Positions 62,792-64,000 of a stretch of 64,000 nt of DNA are shown one piece after another. The DNA is taken from assembly GCF_001425825.1 (NCBI RefSeq), contig NZ_LMDM01000015.1:1-64000 (forward strand). Direction: 5' to 3'. Numbering within the stretch: position 1 is the stretch's first letter; the number at the start of each line of letters is the position of its first letter. The notes beneath the pieces are model-generated. The model was not told the DNA's origin and did not search any database. It worked only from the letters and a program-made list of their open reading frames with translations. This DNA is from Rhizobacter sp. Root1238 (GTDB taxonomy: Bacteria; Pseudomonadota; Gammaproteobacteria; Burkholderiales; Burkholderiaceae_C). A program made the translations under genes and the position numbers.

Positions 62792-64000
62792 CCCAGGTCG
62801 CTGAGCATGGCCTGGGCGCGCGTCTTGGTCGCGCCGCTCGCCTTGGCGATCACTTCCTGCAGCAGATCGCGGGCACCTTCCATGTCGCCGATCTGGCGGA
62901 ATTCCTCAGCCAGTTCGAGCTTGCGCGCGATCGGGTCGGAGCCGTCGTCCGGGGCGTCGCCCAGGTCGATGTCACCGAACTCGTTCTTCGAGGCCGGTGC
63001 GGCAGCTGCGGCACGCGAAGCGGCCGGCGCGGGGATCGTCGAATCGCCAAGATCCAGCGAGATGCTGGACAGGTCGAAATCCATCGGCGCGCTGGCGGGC
63101 GCGCTGCGCGCCGGGGCCGGCGCGGCGCGCGGCGGCGGGGGCGGCGGATCCAGCGGCAGGTCGAAGCTCATGTCGTCCAGCGCGTGGCCGACCTCGCCGG
63201 TCGGCAGCGGCTGGGTCTCTTCCGGCAGGTGCGGCGCCGACACGGCCGAGCCGCTCGGCAGCGCCAGGTCGAGGTCGAGGTCCATGCCGCCGCCGGTGGT
63301 GTCGAACCCACTGCCGTGCGAACCGCTGGCACCGAATTCCGAAGGCGACGGCAGCACCGATTGCGGCATCGTGCTGGCGCCCAGCACCTCGGCCGACGGC
63401 CGTGCCTGGCCCTGGCCGGTGGATGGCGCGCCACCCGGGCGGTACATCGGGTTTTCCGGATCGATCTGCTGGCCGATCTCCTGGGCCTTGGCCCAGTCCT
63501 CGCCCTCGCCGCCGGTCAGGCCGAACAGCTGCGTCGCGAGCAGTTCGAAGCCCTTGGTGTCGCGGCGCTTCGCATAGACCTCGAGCAGCTTGGTGCGGAT
63601 CGCCAGGCGCTCGGGGCTCGCGCGCATGGCCTCCTTCAGGATCTCTTCGGCTTGCAAGTCGCGGCCATAGGCCAGGTAGACATCGGCCTCGGCCACTGGA
63701 TCCACGTCGCCGATGGCATCGAGCTGGCTCAGCGAGTAGCTCATCGACGACGAAGCTCCGCCGGCGTCACGCGTGTCGATGCGTTGTCCGCCGCTGGCCC
63801 CGAAGAAAGAATCCGGCTGCAGACGACTTTCCAGGAAAGAGGTCTCACCGCTGTCGCGCTTCGCGCGCTTGCTGAAGCGCCAGGCCGCGAAACCGCCGAG
63901 CAGCAGCACGGCGATGCCGCCGAGCAGCGCCGGCAGGTTGTCATCGAACAGCGACGACAGGAAGCTGGGTTCGGGCGCCGGGGCAGGCGCCGGAGCCGGC
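62788..64000 (-). CDS. fimV: FimV/HubP-type polar protein, C-terminal part (runs off the window)
   Basis: About 404 residues of the C-terminal part; the start lies beyond the window. Seen: a proline/alanine linker at the edge, TM helix (ALLGGIAVLLLGGFAAW), basic cytoplasmic stretch, TPR-like helices (EADVYLAYGRDLQAEEILKE ... LAIRTKLLEVYAKR), an acidic low-complexity part, and the FimV C-terminal motif KLELAEEFRQIGDMEGARDL with QEVIAKASG at the end. It organises the cell pole and type IV pilus assembly. The LysM-bearing N-terminus should lie to the right. Confidence 0.93.
   Translation of the reverse strand, partial: PAPAPAPAPEPSFLSSLFDDNLPALLGGIAVLLLGGFAAWRFSKRAKRDSGETSFLESRLQPDSFFGASGGQRIDTRDAGGASSSMSYSLSQLDAIGDVDPVAEADVYLAYGRDLQAEEILKEAMRASPERLAIRTKLLEVYAKRRDTKGFELLATQLFGLTGGEGEDWAKAQEIGQQIDPENPMYRPGGAPSTGQGQARPSAEVLGASTMPQSVLPSPSEFGASGSHGSGFDTTGGGMDLDLDLALPSGSAVSAPHLPEETQPLPTGEVGHALDDMSFDLPLDPPPPPPRAAPAPARSAPASAPMDFDLSSISLDLGDSTIPAPAASRAAAAAPASKNEFGDIDLGDAPDDGSDPIARKLELAEEFRQIGDMEGARDLLQEVIAKASGATKTRAQAMLSDLG

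Overview
The window is very GC-rich. The gene block at its right end, read leftwards on the minus strand, is fimV-truA-trpF-trpB-trpA-accD-folC-dedD-cvpA-purF-metZ-gltX-tRNA(Ala,Glu,Asp). This order, the codon usage and the heptose/Kdo lipopolysaccharide genes point to a betaproteobacterium of the order Burkholderiales, probably near Rubrivivax/Methylibium/Leptothrix. That placement is inferred from gene order and was not tested by a search. Most genes sit in short operons with 1-4 bp start/stop overlaps, and GTG and TTG starts are common.

Layout. 0.2-3.3 kb: a PhoD-type phosphoesterase, a small membrane protein and a DnaQ-like exonuclease. 3.4-7.1 kb: a GntR regulator and the polar amino-acid ABC importer it probably controls, with three copies of one operator-like decamer. 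7.2-9.0 kb: an AAA ATPase/DUF4276 pair, a candidate defence cassette. 9.0-17.2 kb: a membrane Ser/Thr kinase, PpnP, a molybdopterin-fold periplasmic protein overlapping a hybrid histidine kinase, a MalT-like LuxR regulator and a cupin flanked by diverged repeats. 17.2-23.3 kb: a dihaem cytochrome, an Ig-repeat lipoprotein, an HD/LuxR protein and a secreted alpha/beta hydrolase. 23.4-27.6 kb: an orphan antitoxin with a decapitated toxin, then waaA, waaC and a phosphomannomutase. 27.8-32.5 kb: an Ada-AlkA/Ogt/DMT transporter operon and a HipBA module. 32.5-34.1 kb: a decayed gene and an orphan gene whose ribosome binding site lies inside a hairpin.

34.1-50.8 kb is accessory and regulatory: a DUF2145 pair, TetR, two VOC proteins, GlxA-type and cupin-AraC regulators, a haem-oxygenase-like protein, an HTH/propeller/DUF899/membrane-protein cluster with a frameshift, a KaiC-like ATPase with a response regulator, an ArsR-ArsI arsenic unit, a DsbA-like protein and a secreted polysaccharide lyase. 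50.9-64.0 kb is housekeeping: terminator, three tRNAs, gltX, methionine, purine, tryptophan, fatty-acid and folate genes, truA and the 3' part of fimV, which runs off the window.

The observations I rate highest are the SD-sequestering hairpin before the orphan gene at 33-34 kb, the repeated GntR operators, the AAA/DUF4276 pair, the truncated toxin against waaA, and the single-base indels in two genes. No CRISPR array, insertion sequence, integrase or rRNA gene was seen. Apart from the decayed gene at 32.5-33.0 kb, no stretch over 300 bases lacks a gene.
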